59,573 nt of DNA from Acidithiobacillus montserratensis (GCF_018853465.1 NZ_JABBOU010000068.1:1-59573); one strand, 5' to 3'. Counted from the first letter of the stretch, positions 33,631-43,709 are shown. Notes: generated from the letters alone by a model not told the origin. Made by a program: numbers and translations.

Positions 33631-35142
33631 ATGGCAACGGATTTCATGGAAAAACTCGGGACAGAACGGGACTCTAGGGCTCCTCAGCACAAAACGCAGG
33701 GTAAGGCCATTTCGATTCCCCGGCGCGTACTGCTTTTTGCCATCCTCATCCTCTTTCTGGTTGCCGGCGTGGTATGGGTAGCCGTCAAGGCTATCCATAC
33801 CCTGGGTAACAGCAGCAACACCCTGGTTACCGTTGGGCTACCGCTGCAAAAGCAATTGCTCGAAATTCATGGAGAGCAACGTCAGGCTGAATTTTATCAG
33901 GATCTGGCCCGCATACTTCCCCATGCCGGCTATGAAAAAACCTTTGCCAAGCTCATTGCCCACGAACAAACGATCTTGCGGACCATCCAGACCAGCGCAA
34001 CGGCCTATCCCGCCCTGAGCAGCGCGCTGGAACAATTGCAAAACAGTCTGAACCATTACGTTCAAAGCGCCGCTACAACTTCCGACTTGGGACATGCTGC
34101 AGCGCCCCAGATCCCAAATACCAAGGCATTGGTTGAAAAAAGTTTTCAGCAAGTGCATCGAGCCATGCAGAACTTGCTGCAACAGCAGGGAGAGGCAGCG
34201 GCAGCAGCCCGCGACCAGGCCGTAGAGCTGCTCTATGCCTTGGTCGCCATTACCGCCCTGCTCAGCCTGTTGATCCCCTGGCGAGTGGCCACTGCATTGA
34301 CCCGACCCCTCCGGGATTTTCGTCTGGCCCTTGAGGACATCGGTGCCGGCAAATTTACTCATGTGGCCAGTGATGGTCCCCAGGAATTGCGGGATCTTGC
34401 CCGCAGCATTGAAAGCATGCAGGCCCGGCTCCGTGAAGAAGAACGCCTGCGCCATCAATTTCTCAGCCAGGTTTCCCATGAACTGAAAACACCCTTGGCT
34501 TCTGCCCGGTCCGGCAGTGAACTGTTGCTCAGCGAGCGCATCGGGCCACTGCTCCCACGGCAGCGCGAGGTCCTCGAAATCGTGGTGCGCCAGGTCAAGG
34601 AATTATACGCGGCCATTCAGGAAATGCTCGATATGCATGCCTTGCAGGCGCAGTCTCTGGAGTTTTCGCCGCAAATGGTTGCCGTGTCCGAAATTCTTGA
34701 TGACCTGCACAAGCGCATGCGGCCATTGACGGAAAAAAAACAGCAAACCCTGCTTTGCAGCAGCAGTAACGACAAGCTGGAGGTTTATGCCGATCCACAA
34801 CGCCTGCGCCAGATTCTCAGCAACCTGGTCAGCAACGCCCACAAATACAGCCCTGCCGGCGGAAAAATCCGTGTCCATGCCATGAGCGATGAGCAGGGCG
34901 TACTGTTCCAGGTGGAAGATGAGGGACCCGGAATTCCCGAAGCTCTGCTGGAGCGGGTATTTGAACGCTTTTATCAAGTGCCGGTCAGTAATAGTCTACC
35001 CAGAGGAACCGGCCTGGGATTAGCCATCACCCGCGAACTGGTGGCCGCCCAGAACGGCTGGATCAGGATTCAGAACCGTTCACAGGGAGGGCTCCAAGCT
35101 GAAATCTGCTTACCATCCTCCGCACAAAAGGCCCCCTATTAA
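33631..35142 (+). CDS. glrK: GlrK/QseE-type sensor histidine kinase
   Basis: Membrane sensor of a two-component system, 503 residues. Transmembrane helices at about 31-53 and 199-216 enclose a helical, Gln-rich periplasmic domain. A HAMP linker follows, then HisKA with phospho-acceptor H283 (VSHELKTPLAS) and the HATPase domain (N402 in LVSNAHKYSP, then EDEGPGIP and GTGLGLAITREL). The gene order kinase, lipoprotein, sigma54 regulator matches glrK-qseG-glrR of enterobacteria. The stop overlaps the next ATG (TAATG). The stimulus is unknown. Confidence 0.88.
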   Translation: MATDFMEKLGTERDSRAPQHKTQGKAISIPRRVLLFAILILFLVAGVVWVAVKAIHTLGNSSNTLVTVGLPLQKQLLEIHGEQRQAEFYQDLARILPHAGYEKTFAKLIAHEQTILRTIQTSATAYPALSSALEQLQNSLNHYVQSAATTSDLGHAAAPQIPNTKALVEKSFQQVHRAMQNLLQQQGEAAAAARDQAVELLYALVAITALLSLLIPWRVATALTRPLRDFRLALEDIGAGKFTHVASDGPQELRDLARSIESMQARLREEERLRHQFLSQVSHELKTPLASARSGSELLLSERIGPLLPRQREVLEIVVRQVKELYAAIQEMLDMHALQAQSLEFSPQMVAVSEILDDLHKRMRPLTEKKQQTLLCSSSNDKLEVYADPQRLRQILSNLVSNAHKYSPAGGKIRVHAMSDEQGVLFQVEDEGPGIPEALLERVFERFYQVPVSNSLPRGTGLGLAITRELVAAQNGWIRIQNRSQGGLQAEICLPSSAQKAPY

Positions 35143-35666
35143 TGTCGCACATGCTCCTTCAGGGACGCTGGCTGGTGGGATTGAGCGGCCTCTTGCTGCT
35201 CAGTGCCTGTGTCGCCATGCCGGCACCGCCTCCGCCACCCCATAAGGTGGCGCTGCCAGATCTGAGCAACGCCTCCAGAACCACGCTGCTTCAGGCTCTC
35301 CACAATTGCGGGATGGCCAACTCCCTGGCCTGTGCCCGGATCCATCTGGCCCTGGCGAACAGCTACTTGCGTAGCGGCCCCCTCAACAAAACCGCTTTGG
35401 GTAATGCCGACCGTGAACTGGAGCTGGCAGCCCAAAATCAGGATATGGCCATCCAGACCTTGCCTTTGCGGCGTACCGTGCAAGCCCTGCTGGAAAACCA
35501 GATGCTGCTGCACCAGTGCCAATCCCGCATGCAGCACAGCCAGCTACAAACCCGGGCGGCACAACAAGCGGCCAGCGCCGCAGAATCACGCCTGCAACAA
35601 CTGGAAACTCTGCTCCAGCAACATGCGGAAAAATCCCTGAAAACGCCTGATCAGCGAAAACCCTGA
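35142..35666 (+). CDS. QseG-like outer-membrane lipoprotein
   Basis: 174 residues with a signal peptide and the lipobox LLSAC (Cys23); a Pro-rich spacer follows, then helical repeats and a C-terminal coiled coil (QLQTRAAQQAASAAESRL). It lies between the GlrK-type kinase and the GlrR-type regulator, overlapping the former by one base. Sequence similarity to enterobacterial QseG is weak by eye, so the name rests on position and type. ATG at 35151 is another possible start. Confidence 0.75.
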   Translation: MSHMLLQGRWLVGLSGLLLLSACVAMPAPPPPPHKVALPDLSNASRTTLLQALHNCGMANSLACARIHLALANSYLRSGPLNKTALGNADRELELAAQNQDMAIQTLPLRRTVQALLENQMLLHQCQSRMQHSQLQTRAAQQAASAAESRLQQLETLLQQHAEKSLKTPDQRKP

Positions 35667-35667
35667 G

Positions 35668-37056
35668 ATGCCTGAAATCATGCCCACTATTCTCATTATG
35701 GATGATGATCCGGATTTTTTGCGGCTGCTGGGTTTATGGCTGGAAAGTGAGGATTATCGGGTACTGAGCAGTCATGATCCGCAGCAAGGACTGGATCTGC
35801 TCGATCAGGAAAGCGTGGAATTAGTGATCACTGATTTGCGCATGCCGGTCATGGATGGCATGGCCGTTCTGCAAGCCGTCCAGACCCGGGACCCCGATTT
35901 ACCCGTCATCCTGCTGACCGCCCATGGCAGCATTCCCAATGCCGTTGAGGCCATGCGTGCTCAGGCTTTCGGATATCTCAGCAAGCCCTTCAGCAATGAA
36001 GAATTGCAAACCCTCTGTACTGCGGCGCTGGCGCAACGCCATGCCAGCCGCGAGTTGGGTAAATTGCGTGCGGAACTGCGTGCCCAGACGGGACAGAGCA
36101 TTCTTCACCGCAGCCCGGTCATGGCCAGTCTGGTAGATGAGATTTCGCGGATAGCAGCCTCCTCGGCCAGCGTTTTCCTTTCCGGAGAAAGTGGCTCCGG
36201 AAAGGAACGGGTCGCCCGCGCCATTCACGAAGCCAGCGCCCGTCACAATCAACCCTTTGTTGCCGTCAATTGCGGGGCCATCCCCTCGGAATTGGCCGAA
36301 AGTGAACTGTTTGGCCATGTCAAAGGCGCTTTTACCGGGGCCACTCAGGATCATGTCGGCCTGATTCGCAGTGCTGACCGAGGGACCTTGTTTCTGGATG
36401 AAATCGGCGACCTCCCTCTGGCCGTACAGGTCAAACTCCTGCGAGTGCTGCAGGAAGGTACCTTGCGGCCGATTGGTGGCAAAACCGAAATATCCGTGGA
36501 TTTACGCATCATCAGCGCTACGCATCAGGATATTCATGCCCTCACGGCCAGCGGCGCCTTCCGTGAAGACCTGTATTATCGCCTGCACGTCATCCCCCTG
36601 CGGGTGCCCAGCCTCAGCGAACGCCCCGAAGATATCCTCTTGCTGGCCCAGCATTTTCTGGATCGGGAAAGTCAGCGTCTGGACCGCAACATCCTCGGCT
36701 TTAGTCCCGAGGCCATGGATAAACTGATGCAAAGGCCCTGGCCCGGCAATGTGCGGGAACTCGAAAACGCCGTCAGCTTTGCCGCCGCCGTCACCGAAAA
36801 AGGCTGGGTCGCCGGTGAAGCCATTCCCGATGCCGGACGGCAAGGCGGATCCAGCGCCTTTCCGCCTCTGCAGGATGCCAAAACAGCCTTTGAACGGGTG
36901 TATCTGGAAAACCTGCTGCGCGCCACCGACGGCAACATTTCCCGGGCAGCGCGTATTGCCGGTCGGCATCGCACCGATCTTTACAAACTCATGCGCAAAC
37001 ATGGTCTGGCTCCGCAACTTTTCAAAAACCTGGAAGAACGCGATGACCTTTCTTGA
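35668..37056 (+). CDS. glrR: Sigma54-dependent response regulator GlrR/QseF type
   Basis: 462 residues in three domains. The receiver domain has acidic residues DDD at 12-14, the phosphorylation site D56 (VITDLRMP) and K106. The AAA+ domain has Walker A GESGSGKE (173-180), the sigma54-contacting GAFTGA loop (220-225) and Walker B LFLDEIGD. A Fis-type helix-turn-helix (NISRAARIAGRHRTDLYKL) ends the protein. It should activate RNA polymerase with sigma54 when phosphorylated by the kinase upstream. Its targets are not in view. Confidence 0.93.
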   Translation: MPEIMPTILIMDDDPDFLRLLGLWLESEDYRVLSSHDPQQGLDLLDQESVELVITDLRMPVMDGMAVLQAVQTRDPDLPVILLTAHGSIPNAVEAMRAQAFGYLSKPFSNEELQTLCTAALAQRHASRELGKLRAELRAQTGQSILHRSPVMASLVDEISRIAASSASVFLSGESGSGKERVARAIHEASARHNQPFVAVNCGAIPSELAESELFGHVKGAFTGATQDHVGLIRSADRGTLFLDEIGDLPLAVQVKLLRVLQEGTLRPIGGKTEISVDLRIISATHQDIHALTASGAFREDLYYRLHVIPLRVPSLSERPEDILLLAQHFLDRESQRLDRNILGFSPEAMDKLMQRPWPGNVRELENAVSFAAAVTEKGWVAGEAIPDAGRQGGSSAFPPLQDAKTAFERVYLENLLRATDGNISRAARIAGRHRTDLYKLMRKHGLAPQLFKNLEERDDLS

Positions 37057-37113
37057 TCATCCGCAGATTTCGGGCAATTATGGTGTAAGTCACTTTTTTA
37101 ATTCGGCATCCTT

Positions 37114-37803
37114 ATGACGCTACCGGTACCCGTTTCGCCAAAATCCCGTTTTCAGCATTGGCATCTGCGCCGCTGGTTTGCCCAGGGGCTGCTCATTTCC
37201 CTGCCCATTGGTCTGACCATTTATGTGGTTCTGTGGATTGGCGGCTGGTTGAACAACCTTTTTGAAGCACCCATCAAGGCCCTGTTTGGCATCGATATTC
37301 CCGGCCTGGGACTGGTACTGACCTTGCTGACCATTCTGGGGGTCGGGTTTCTCGCTTCCCATGTTCTGACTGCCTGGATTTTTGAATGGCTGAACAAGGC
37401 GCTGGCGCGCATCCCCGTACTGCACAGCCTTTACAGCACCATCCAGGAAACCGTGGGTTTACTGTTCGGCGGTGCCGACCGGGGCTTTCGCAGCGCGGTT
37501 CTGGTGCGCCAGGGTGGCGATATGGGGTATATCATCGGGCTGGTTACCCGCGACAGTCTGCACGAGCTGCCCCATCTTCCTGAAGATTGCGTCGCGGTTT
37601 TCATTCCCATGAGCTATGGCGTTGGCGGATTCACCTGCCTGATCCCCCGCGAAAAAATCATTCCACTGCCCGACATGACCCCGCAACAGGCTTTGCGCTT
37701 TGCCATGGCCGGCGGGGTGGGTGGCGGAAAAGTCTCCCGGGAAAGACCTGGGAACAACATCACTCCGGAAATCGCTGAATCTGATACTGACCGACTCGCA
37801 TAG
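37114..37803 (+). CDS. DUF502 family membrane protein
   Basis: 229-residue inner-membrane protein with two N-terminal helices (about 24-46 and 60-82). The conserved DUF502 blocks follow: IPVLHSLYSTIQETV, the VLVRQGGDMGYIIGLVTRD stretch, and VAVFIPMSYGVGGFTCLIPREKI split around residues 150-172. Family function is unknown; homologues are found in many proteobacteria and as plant COV proteins. It lies 57 bases after glrR on the same strand and may be co-transcribed. Confidence 0.88.
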   Translation: MTLPVPVSPKSRFQHWHLRRWFAQGLLISLPIGLTIYVVLWIGGWLNNLFEAPIKALFGIDIPGLGLVLTLLTILGVGFLASHVLTAWIFEWLNKALARIPVLHSLYSTIQETVGLLFGGADRGFRSAVLVRQGGDMGYIIGLVTRDSLHELPHLPEDCVAVFIPMSYGVGGFTCLIPREKIIPLPDMTPQQALRFAMAGGVGGGKVSRERPGNNITPEIAESDTDRLA

Positions 37804-37819
37804 GTCCAGACACAACGCT

Positions 37820-37849
37820 TTGCGGCCAGCGGGTGGTCTTGGTTATACT
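37820..37849 (+). promoter_or_regulatory. Possible sigma70 promoter of galU
   Basis: TTGCGG at 37820-37825, 18-base spacer and TATACT at 37844-37849. The -10 is good and the -35 matches at three bases. It starts the galU-rfb run about 20 bases before the ribosome site. Confidence 0.45.
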
Positions 37850-37875
37850 CGTCTCATTCATAAAGGAGATGAACC

Positions 37876-38784
37876 ATGGCTGAAGTCCGTAAAGCAGTTT
37901 TCCCCGTAGCTGGATTAGGTACCCGTTTTTTGCCTGCCACCAAAGCCAGCGCCAAGGAAATGATGCCGGTTGTGGATAAACCCCTCATTCAGTACGCCGT
38001 CGAAGAAGCCATTGCGGCGGGCTGTGATCAACTGATTTTCATCAGTGGTCGCGGCAAACGCGCCATTGAAGATCATTTTGATGTATCTTACGAACTGGAA
38101 AACGAGCTGGAAAAACGCGGCAAAAAAGCCCTCCTGGAACAAGTCCAAAGCATTTTACCCAGCCATGTCAGCACCATTTTTTTACGTCAGCCTTATCCGC
38201 TGGGCCTCGGTCATGCGGTGCTGATGGCCAAACCGGTGGTGGGTGATGAACCTTTTGCCGTACTGCTGGCCGACGATCTCATGCTCGGAGAGCCGCCCGT
38301 ACTCGCACAGATGGTCGAACAACACCATCGTTATCAGGCCGGGATTCTCGGCGTCGAAGAAATCCCCCGTGAACACTCCACCCGCTACGGCGTGGTCGAT
38401 GCCCGCCCCTGGGACGAGCGGATTTTCCAGGTCAGCGGTATTGTTGAAAAGCCCAAGCCGGAAAAAGCCCCTTCCAATCTGGGCGTCGTGGGCCGCTATA
38501 TTCTCCCGGCCCGCCTCTTTCATTTTCTGGAAAAAACCCAAAAAGGTGCCGGAGGTGAAATTCAGCTGACCGATGCCATCGCCCATCTCCTCAATGAGCG
38601 CCAGGTGCTGGCCTATCGTTTTGCTGGCGAACGCTTTGATTGTGGTGACAAATTGGGCTATCTCAAGGCGACTATTGCCTTCGGCAAGCTGCACCCCGAA
38701 GTGGGTTCTGATTTTACCGAGTACATGAATGGCCTCTGTCAGAGCCGTGGCAAAGTCGATGCCGAGAGCGGCAATGCAGCGTAA
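37876..38784 (+). CDS. galU: UTP-glucose-1-phosphate uridylyltransferase
   Basis: Makes UDP-glucose for exopolysaccharide, LPS and glycogen-type metabolism. The nucleotide loop [20 protein letters not shown] is split around residues 9-28, and [12 protein letters not shown] follows. [20 protein letters not shown] and the sugar-binding [12 protein letters not shown] are family features. It has 302 residues. AAAGGAG lies eight bases before the ATG. Its last bases overlap rfbA. Confidence 0.96.
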   Translation: MAEVRKAVFPVAGLGTRFLPATKASAKEMMPVVDKPLIQYAVEEAIAAGCDQLIFISGRGKRAIEDHFDVSYELENELEKRGKKALLEQVQSILPSHVSTIFLRQPYPLGLGHAVLMAKPVVGDEPFAVLLADDLMLGEPPVLAQMVEQHHRYQAGILGVEEIPREHSTRYGVVDARPWDERIFQVSGIVEKPKPEKAPSNLGVVGRYILPARLFHFLEKTQKGAGGEIQLTDAIAHLLNERQVLAYRFAGERFDCGDKLGYLKATIAFGKLHPEVGSDFTEYMNGLCQSRGKVDAESGNAA

Positions 38785-39658
38785 GGGTATTCTCCTTGCC
38801 GGGGGTTCCGGCACCCGTCTGTATCCCCTCACCCAGGCTGTCAGCAAACAGCTCATGCCGGTGTATGACAAGCCACTGATTTATTATCCTCTCGCTACGC
38901 TGATGCTGGCCGGTGTCCGCGCGATCCAGATTATTTCCACCCCCAATGATCTGCCGCGTTTTCAGCAGTTACTGGGGGATGGTCAGCAGTGGGGTCTGGA
39001 GTTCAGCTATGCCGAACAAGCGCGGCCGGAGGGTCTCGCCCAGGCTCTGCTCATTGCTGAGGCATTTCTGGCGGGTAGTCCTTCGGCGCTGGTCCTCGGT
39101 GATAATGTATTTTACGGCCATGACCTCAGTGAATCCCTGCAGCAATGTAATCAGGCGGAAAATGGTGCGACAATTTTTGCCTACCACGTCGCCAATCCCA
39201 GAGCCTATGGCGTGGTGGAATTCGACCAGCAGGGCATTGCCATCGGTCTTGAAGAAAAGCCGGCCAAACCGCGTTCTTCTTACGCCGTCACCGGACTGTA
39301 TTTTTATGATGCTGATGGCAGCCGCATGGCCCGGGAAATCCGCCCTTCGGCACGCGGAGAACTGGAAATCACCGACCTCAATCGTCTGTATCTCGAGCAA
39401 AAACGCCTGCATGTGGAAGTCCTGGGGCGGGGAACAGCGTGGCTGGATACGGGCACCCATGCTGATCTGCTCAATGCCGGACAGTTCATTCGTACCCTGG
39501 AAGAGCGTCAGGGTCTGAAAGTCGCCTGTCCCGAAGAAATCGCCTATCGCATGGGTTACATCGATGCCGATGCCTTGATCCGCCTGGCGGAACCTCTGAA
39601 AAAAAGTGGTTACGGTGAATATCTGCTGCGCCTTCTCGAAGAAGGAAGTCTGTTTTGA
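38774..39658 (+). CDS. rfbA: Glucose-1-phosphate thymidylyltransferase
   Basis: First step of dTDP-L-rhamnose synthesis. The nucleotide-binding motif is [16 protein letters not shown], then DKPLIYYPL and [12 protein letters not shown]. It has 294 residues from the ATG at 38774, which overlaps the galU end by 11 bases; the longer frame from 38729 has no family support. It is followed by rfbC with a TTGA overlap. Confidence 0.96.
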   Translation: MQRKGILLAGGSGTRLYPLTQAVSKQLMPVYDKPLIYYPLATLMLAGVRAIQIISTPNDLPRFQQLLGDGQQWGLEFSYAEQARPEGLAQALLIAEAFLAGSPSALVLGDNVFYGHDLSESLQQCNQAENGATIFAYHVANPRAYGVVEFDQQGIAIGLEEKPAKPRSSYAVTGLYFYDADGSRMAREIRPSARGELEITDLNRLYLEQKRLHVEVLGRGTAWLDTGTHADLLNAGQFIRTLEERQGLKVACPEEIAYRMGYIDADALIRLAEPLKKSGYGEYLLRLLEEGSLF

Positions 39659-40203
39659 ATATTGAAAAATTACGCATTCCCGAAGTTTTGCTCATCACCC
39701 CCAGGGTATTTGGGGACAGCCGGGGATTTTTCATGGAAAGCTGGAACCAGCGGCAGTTTGCCGAGGCCGGATTGAAGCTCGATTTTGTACAGGACAACCA
39801 CAGTCGCTCCCAACAAGGGGTACTGCGCGGCCTGCACTACCAGATTCAACAGCCCCAGGGGAAACTGGTGCGGGTGGTTTCCGGAGCTGTTTTTGACGTG
39901 GCCGTTGATTTACGCCGCTCATCACCCACTTTCGGGCAGTGGGTCGGCGCCACCCTCTCTGCGGAAAACCACCAAATGCTCTGGGTACCTCCGGGTTTTG
40001 CCCACGGCTTTTACGTCCAGAGTGACGTTGCCGATTTTCTCTATAAAACCACCGAATTTTATGTCCCGGAAGCCGAACGCTGCATCATCTGGAATGATCC
40101 CGACATTGCCATCACCTGGCCCATACCGGCAGATTCAACGCCGCAGTTGGCCGCCAAGGATGCCGCCGGTTCTGCTTTCAACAAGGCAGATACCTATTCG
40201 TGA
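39655..40203 (+). CDS. rfbC: dTDP-4-dehydrorhamnose 3,5-epimerase
   Basis: Third enzyme of the dTDP-L-rhamnose pathway, 182 residues. The cupin core shows the catalytic His in [16 protein letters not shown] and the Tyr/Phe region GFAHGFYV. The TTG start at 39655 overlaps the rfbA stop and is preceded by GAAGGAAG; no better start exists before the conserved [14 protein letters not shown]. Its genes are followed by two genes not usually found in rfb operons. Confidence 0.95.
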   Translation: MNIEKLRIPEVLLITPRVFGDSRGFFMESWNQRQFAEAGLKLDFVQDNHSRSQQGVLRGLHYQIQQPQGKLVRVVSGAVFDVAVDLRRSSPTFGQWVGATLSAENHQMLWVPPGFAHGFYVQSDVADFLYKTTEFYVPEAERCIIWNDPDIAITWPIPADSTPQLAAKDAAGSAFNKADTYS

Positions 40204-40266
40204 CCTCTTCATTGTCTGCGCAAAGGGCGGTATCATCGCCCACTTTCCCGAGGAGCAGCGGTATCC

Positions 40267-40599
40267 ATGATCATCATTGACGGGGTAACCGAAAGCGGGG
40301 GGAAGTTCCGTCCCTCGGCCTGGGCAGAAATGCTTATTGAAGGGGTGGGCCTCGCCCATTTCGGTCCTGACCACAAAATTCATTATCTCCCCCTGATTGA
40401 ACCAGCCAACATCAACGGCAATGCAGCCATCATCATGGATGAAAGCCTGGAAGAAATCCGTCCCGAGGCCTTTGCGGAAATCATGCGCTTTGCCGCCGAA
40501 AACCGTTTGCAGGTTCGTCATGAGGAGGGTAGCATCAGCGACCGTCAAAAAAGTCCTGGCCGTCGACGGGCGCGTCCGGCGCAACGGCGTCCTTCCTGA
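40267..40599 (+). CDS. DUF3579-like small protein
   Basis: 110 residues, soluble. The first 85 resemble the DUF3579 family as I remember it (MIIIDGVTESGGKFRPSAWA, then HFGPDHKIHYLPLI and ESLEEIRPEAFAEIM). The last 20 residues are Arg-rich (SPGRRRARPAQRRPS) and may bind nucleic acid or membranes. It lies 63 bases after rfbC, and its stop overlaps the next ATG by one base (TGATG). Function unknown. Confidence 0.7.
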   Translation: MIIIDGVTESGGKFRPSAWAEMLIEGVGLAHFGPDHKIHYLPLIEPANINGNAAIIMDESLEEIRPEAFAEIMRFAAENRLQVRHEEGSISDRQKSPGRRRARPAQRRPS

Positions 40600-41105
40600 T
40601 GACGAAGCGTCCCGAAAAATCCAGTCGGATCCGTTTTGCCTGGGCGCTGGGCGCAGTGATTGTCCTCTATGGCGTGCTCAGCATTCTTCTCAGCGTCCAT
40701 GTCATCGATCAGCAGAGCAGCGCCCGCACGGACCTCTATGCCGCCCTGGAAACCATCGATCAGTTGCACCGGGAAGCCATGGCTTCGGCCAGTTCAGCAG
40801 ATGCCCGCAATGCCATTGCCAGAGCCTGGCAGGATCATCGCGCCTTTGCCGCCACAAGCCCGCAACAAGCCCAACTGATTGCTGACCAGCTCATCACCCG
40901 CCTGAATCAGGAATATCCCCATCCTGCCTGCGGGCAAACACGCCCTGCTTTTGTGGCCGCTGCGGCCCTCCCCAAGCAGCGCGCCTGCATGGTGGCAGTG
41001 GGCGTCAAACATCATCAGGTCCGGGTGACGGGTTATGATACTCAGGGTATGCCCATGGATAACTTTTATGAATTTCTCTACGCGCCAACAGGCCGTTCTG
41101 ACTAA
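40599..41105 (+). CDS. Hypothetical single-pass membrane protein
   Basis: 168 residues. A basic N-terminus (MTKRPEKSSRIR) precedes one transmembrane helix (about 13-36), so the rest is probably periplasmic. The middle is Ala/Gln-rich and helical, and two Cys (CGQ and RACMV) could form a disulfide. I do not recognise a family. It is translationally coupled to the DUF3579-like gene and followed by rfbD after 33 bases. The setting suggests a link to surface polysaccharide, but nothing in the sequence proves it. Confidence 0.75.
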   Translation: MTKRPEKSSRIRFAWALGAVIVLYGVLSILLSVHVIDQQSSARTDLYAALETIDQLHREAMASASSADARNAIARAWQDHRAFAATSPQQAQLIADQLITRLNQEYPHPACGQTRPAFVAAAALPKQRACMVAVGVKHHQVRVTGYDTQGMPMDNFYEFLYAPTGRSD

Positions 41106-41138
41106 ATAAACGGACGCAATCAACAAGGGAGAAAGGGT

Positions 41139-42008
41139 ATGCAGCGTGTCCTGCTTTTCGGATCTCATGGTCAGGTGGGCTGGGAGCTTCAGCGTCAGCT
41201 TCCTGAATCTGTTGAACTGCTGGCCCTGTCCCGTGCCCAGGCAGACATCAGCAACCAGGAACAGATCTCCGGGATAGCCGCCTCGTTTCATCCCGACCTG
41301 ATCATCAACGCTGCTGCCTACACGGCGGTGGATCTGGCCGAATCTGAGTCGGAAAAAGCCTACGCCATCAATCGTGACGGAGCCGCCCATTGCGCCGTAG
41401 CTGCTGCAGAACAGGGTGCCCGACTCATTCATCTGTCCACCGATTTCGTCTTTGATGGCCACCGACCCACCCCCTACCCTACCGACAGTCTGCGCCGACC
41501 ATTGGGGGTTTACGGTGCCAGCAAGGCGGCTGGGGAGGTCGAAGTGGAGCGCATCCTGGGCAGTAAGGTGCTGATTCTCAGAACCGCCTGGGTGTATAGC
41601 GCCCACGGTAAAAACTTTGTGAAAACCATGTTGCGGCTGATGAAGGAAAAAGAAAGCCTGGGCGTGGTGGGAGACCAACTGGGCAGCCCCACTTGGGCGG
41701 CGGGACTGGCCGCAGCCATCTGGCGGGCAGGCGAAGAACCCGGATTCCACGGCATTCAGCACTGGACGGATGCGGGCGTGGCTTCCTGGTATGACTTTGC
41801 CGTCGCCATTCAGGAAGAAGCCCTGGCCCTCGGGCTGCTGTCTCGCGCCATTCCTCTGCAGATGATTGCCAGTAGCAGCTATCCTACCCCCGCCCGTCGC
41901 CCTGCCTGCGCAGTACTGGATAAAAGTGCCAGTTATGCCGCACTGGGGGCTGCGCCGCACTGGCGGCAGGCCCTTCGCCAGATGCTGACCGACAACGATT
42001 CAGAATAA
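41139..42008 (+). CDS. rfbD: dTDP-4-dehydrorhamnose reductase
   Basis: Last step of dTDP-L-rhamnose synthesis, a short-chain NAD(P)H reductase. The nucleotide motif is LLFGSHGQVGWELQ, the catalytic YGASKAAGE supplies Tyr and Lys, and LSTDFVFDG is the family strand. It has 289 residues. AAGGGAG lies upstream. rfbB follows after 20 bases. Confidence 0.95.
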   Translation: MQRVLLFGSHGQVGWELQRQLPESVELLALSRAQADISNQEQISGIAASFHPDLIINAAAYTAVDLAESESEKAYAINRDGAAHCAVAAAEQGARLIHLSTDFVFDGHRPTPYPTDSLRRPLGVYGASKAAGEVEVERILGSKVLILRTAWVYSAHGKNFVKTMLRLMKEKESLGVVGDQLGSPTWAAGLAAAIWRAGEEPGFHGIQHWTDAGVASWYDFAVAIQEEALALGLLSRAIPLQMIASSSYPTPARRPACAVLDKSASYAALGAAPHWRQALRQMLTDNDSE

Positions 42009-42028
42009 ATACGGGAGATCTCACCCCC

Positions 42029-43156
42029 ATGAGCACATCATCCATTGCCGAAAAACGCTTGCTGGTCACCGGTGCCGCCGGTTTCATCGGCAGTAATTTC
42101 TGTCATCACTGGCTGGAGACCCACCCCCAGGGAACACTGATCGCCTACGATGCTCTTACCTATGCCGGCAATCTCCACAATCTGGAGGGACTGGGAAAGT
42201 ACCCCGGTTTCCATTTTGTGCATGGCGATATCAATGACGCCAGGCTGGTAGAAAACAGCCTGCGCAGCCATGCCATTAACGTCATCGTGCATTTTGCGGC
42301 AGAAAGTCATGTGGACCGTTCCATTCATGATCCCGACGCCTTTATTCAGACCAACATCGTCGGCACCCACACTCTGCTCAAGGTCGCCAAGGCCCTCTGG
42401 CTGGACGGCCCGGAGGGTCCCATTCCCCATCGCTTTCATCATATTTCCACCGATGAGGTGTATGGTACCCTCGCCCCCCGGGATCCGCCTTTCCGCGAGG
42501 ACACCCCTTATGCCCCCAATTCTCCCTATGCTGCCAGCAAGGCCGGTTCAGATCATCTGGTCCGCGCCTATCAGCATACCTATGGCCTGAACACCACCAC
42601 CAGCAACTGCTCCAACAATTACGGTCCCTTCCATTTTCCGGAAAAACTCATTCCCCTCATCATCGTCAACATTCTGCACAACAAGGCCCTGCCCATTTAT
42701 GGCGATGGTCAGCAGATTCGCGACTGGCTCTATGTCGAAGATCACTGCCGGGGAATCGCGGCCATTCTCGAACGGGGTCAGGAAGGCGAGAGCTACAATA
42801 TTGGCGGCTGTAATGAGTGGGCCAATCTGGACATTGTGCAACTCATCTGCCGGAGCATGGATGACCTGTTTGCTGGCCAGCCACGCTGGGCTATCCAATA
42901 TCCCCAGGCTGCCCCCGCGCTGGGACGCAAAAGTGCTGAGCTGATCGAATACGTCCGCGACCGGCCCGGCCATGACCGCCGTTATGCCATAGATGCCCGC
43001 AAAATCACCCGCGAACTGGGCTTTGCGCCCGCCGTGGATTTTCCCACCGGCATCCAGGACACCATCCTCTGGTATCTGGAGCATCCCCAGTGGTGGCAGC
43101 AAGTCATGGATGGCAGTTACCGGAACTGGCTGGATCAGCAGTACGGAACAGAATGA
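42029..43156 (+). CDS. rfbB: dTDP-glucose 4,6-dehydratase
   Basis: Second step of the dTDP-L-rhamnose pathway. The NAD loop is LLVTGAAGFIGSNF, the catalytic triad region is HISTDEVYGTL and SPYAASKAGSDHLVRAY, and NCSNNYGPFHFPEKLIP follows. It has 375 residues, slightly longer than usual. It ends the galU-rfb run and converges on def with 43 bases between them. Confidence 0.96.
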   Translation: MSTSSIAEKRLLVTGAAGFIGSNFCHHWLETHPQGTLIAYDALTYAGNLHNLEGLGKYPGFHFVHGDINDARLVENSLRSHAINVIVHFAAESHVDRSIHDPDAFIQTNIVGTHTLLKVAKALWLDGPEGPIPHRFHHISTDEVYGTLAPRDPPFREDTPYAPNSPYAASKAGSDHLVRAYQHTYGLNTTTSNCSNNYGPFHFPEKLIPLIIVNILHNKALPIYGDGQQIRDWLYVEDHCRGIAAILERGQEGESYNIGGCNEWANLDIVQLICRSMDDLFAGQPRWAIQYPQAAPALGRKSAELIEYVRDRPGHDRRYAIDARKITRELGFAPAVDFPTGIQDTILWYLEHPQWWQQVMDGSYRNWLDQQYGTE

Positions 43157-43199
43157 GAGCCATAGCCCTCCCGCCCAGCAATACCCAACACCTTATGAT

Positions 43200-43709
43200 C
43201 TATCGGGATTTCTGGTAATTCTTGCGTCGGAACAAGTCGGTTTTGCGCGACACCAAACGATCCAGAAACAAAAATCCATCAAGATGATCCATTTCGTGCT
43301 GCACGGCCCGGGCTTCAAAGCCTTCACATTCGTAACTGCGCTCGCGGCCGAATACGTCCTGAGCCTGCACCTGGATGCGTTCGGCGCGGATCACATTGCC
43401 GGTGAAATCCGGCACGGACATGCAACCCTCACGACCCACCACCATGCCCTCCCAGGCCAGCAGTTCAGGGTTGATGAGTACCATCAAGCCATGACAATCC
43501 TCACCCAGTTTGGGGCGCATATCGACGATCACGATACGCTGGGGATGATCTACCTGCGGAGCGGCAATACCCACCCCTCCGGGACCGGCATACATGGTTT
43601 CTGTCAGATCGCTGACAAATTTTTGCAGTGCATCATCAAAAGCCTGCACAGGTTCGGCCTTGCGCTGTAGACGAGCATCGGGATAGGTCAGAATGGACAG
43701 AACCGCCAT
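43200..43709 (-). CDS. def: Peptide deformylase
   Basis: Removes the formyl group from the N-terminus of new proteins. The three motifs are GVGIAAPQV, EGCMSVP with the metal Cys, and QHEMDHLDG with the catalytic Glu and two metal His. It has 169 residues. Its ATG overlaps the gcvR-like stop by one base. It lies at the end of the rluD-mtn run rather than beside fmt, so another def may exist elsewhere. Confidence 0.96.
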   Translation of the reverse strand: MAVLSILTYPDARLQRKAEPVQAFDDALQKFVSDLTETMYAGPGGVGIAAPQVDHPQRIVIVDMRPKLGEDCHGLMVLINPELLAWEGMVVGREGCMSVPDFTGNVIRAERIQVQAQDVFGRERSYECEGFEARAVQHEMDHLDGFLFLDRLVSRKTDLFRRKNYQKSR

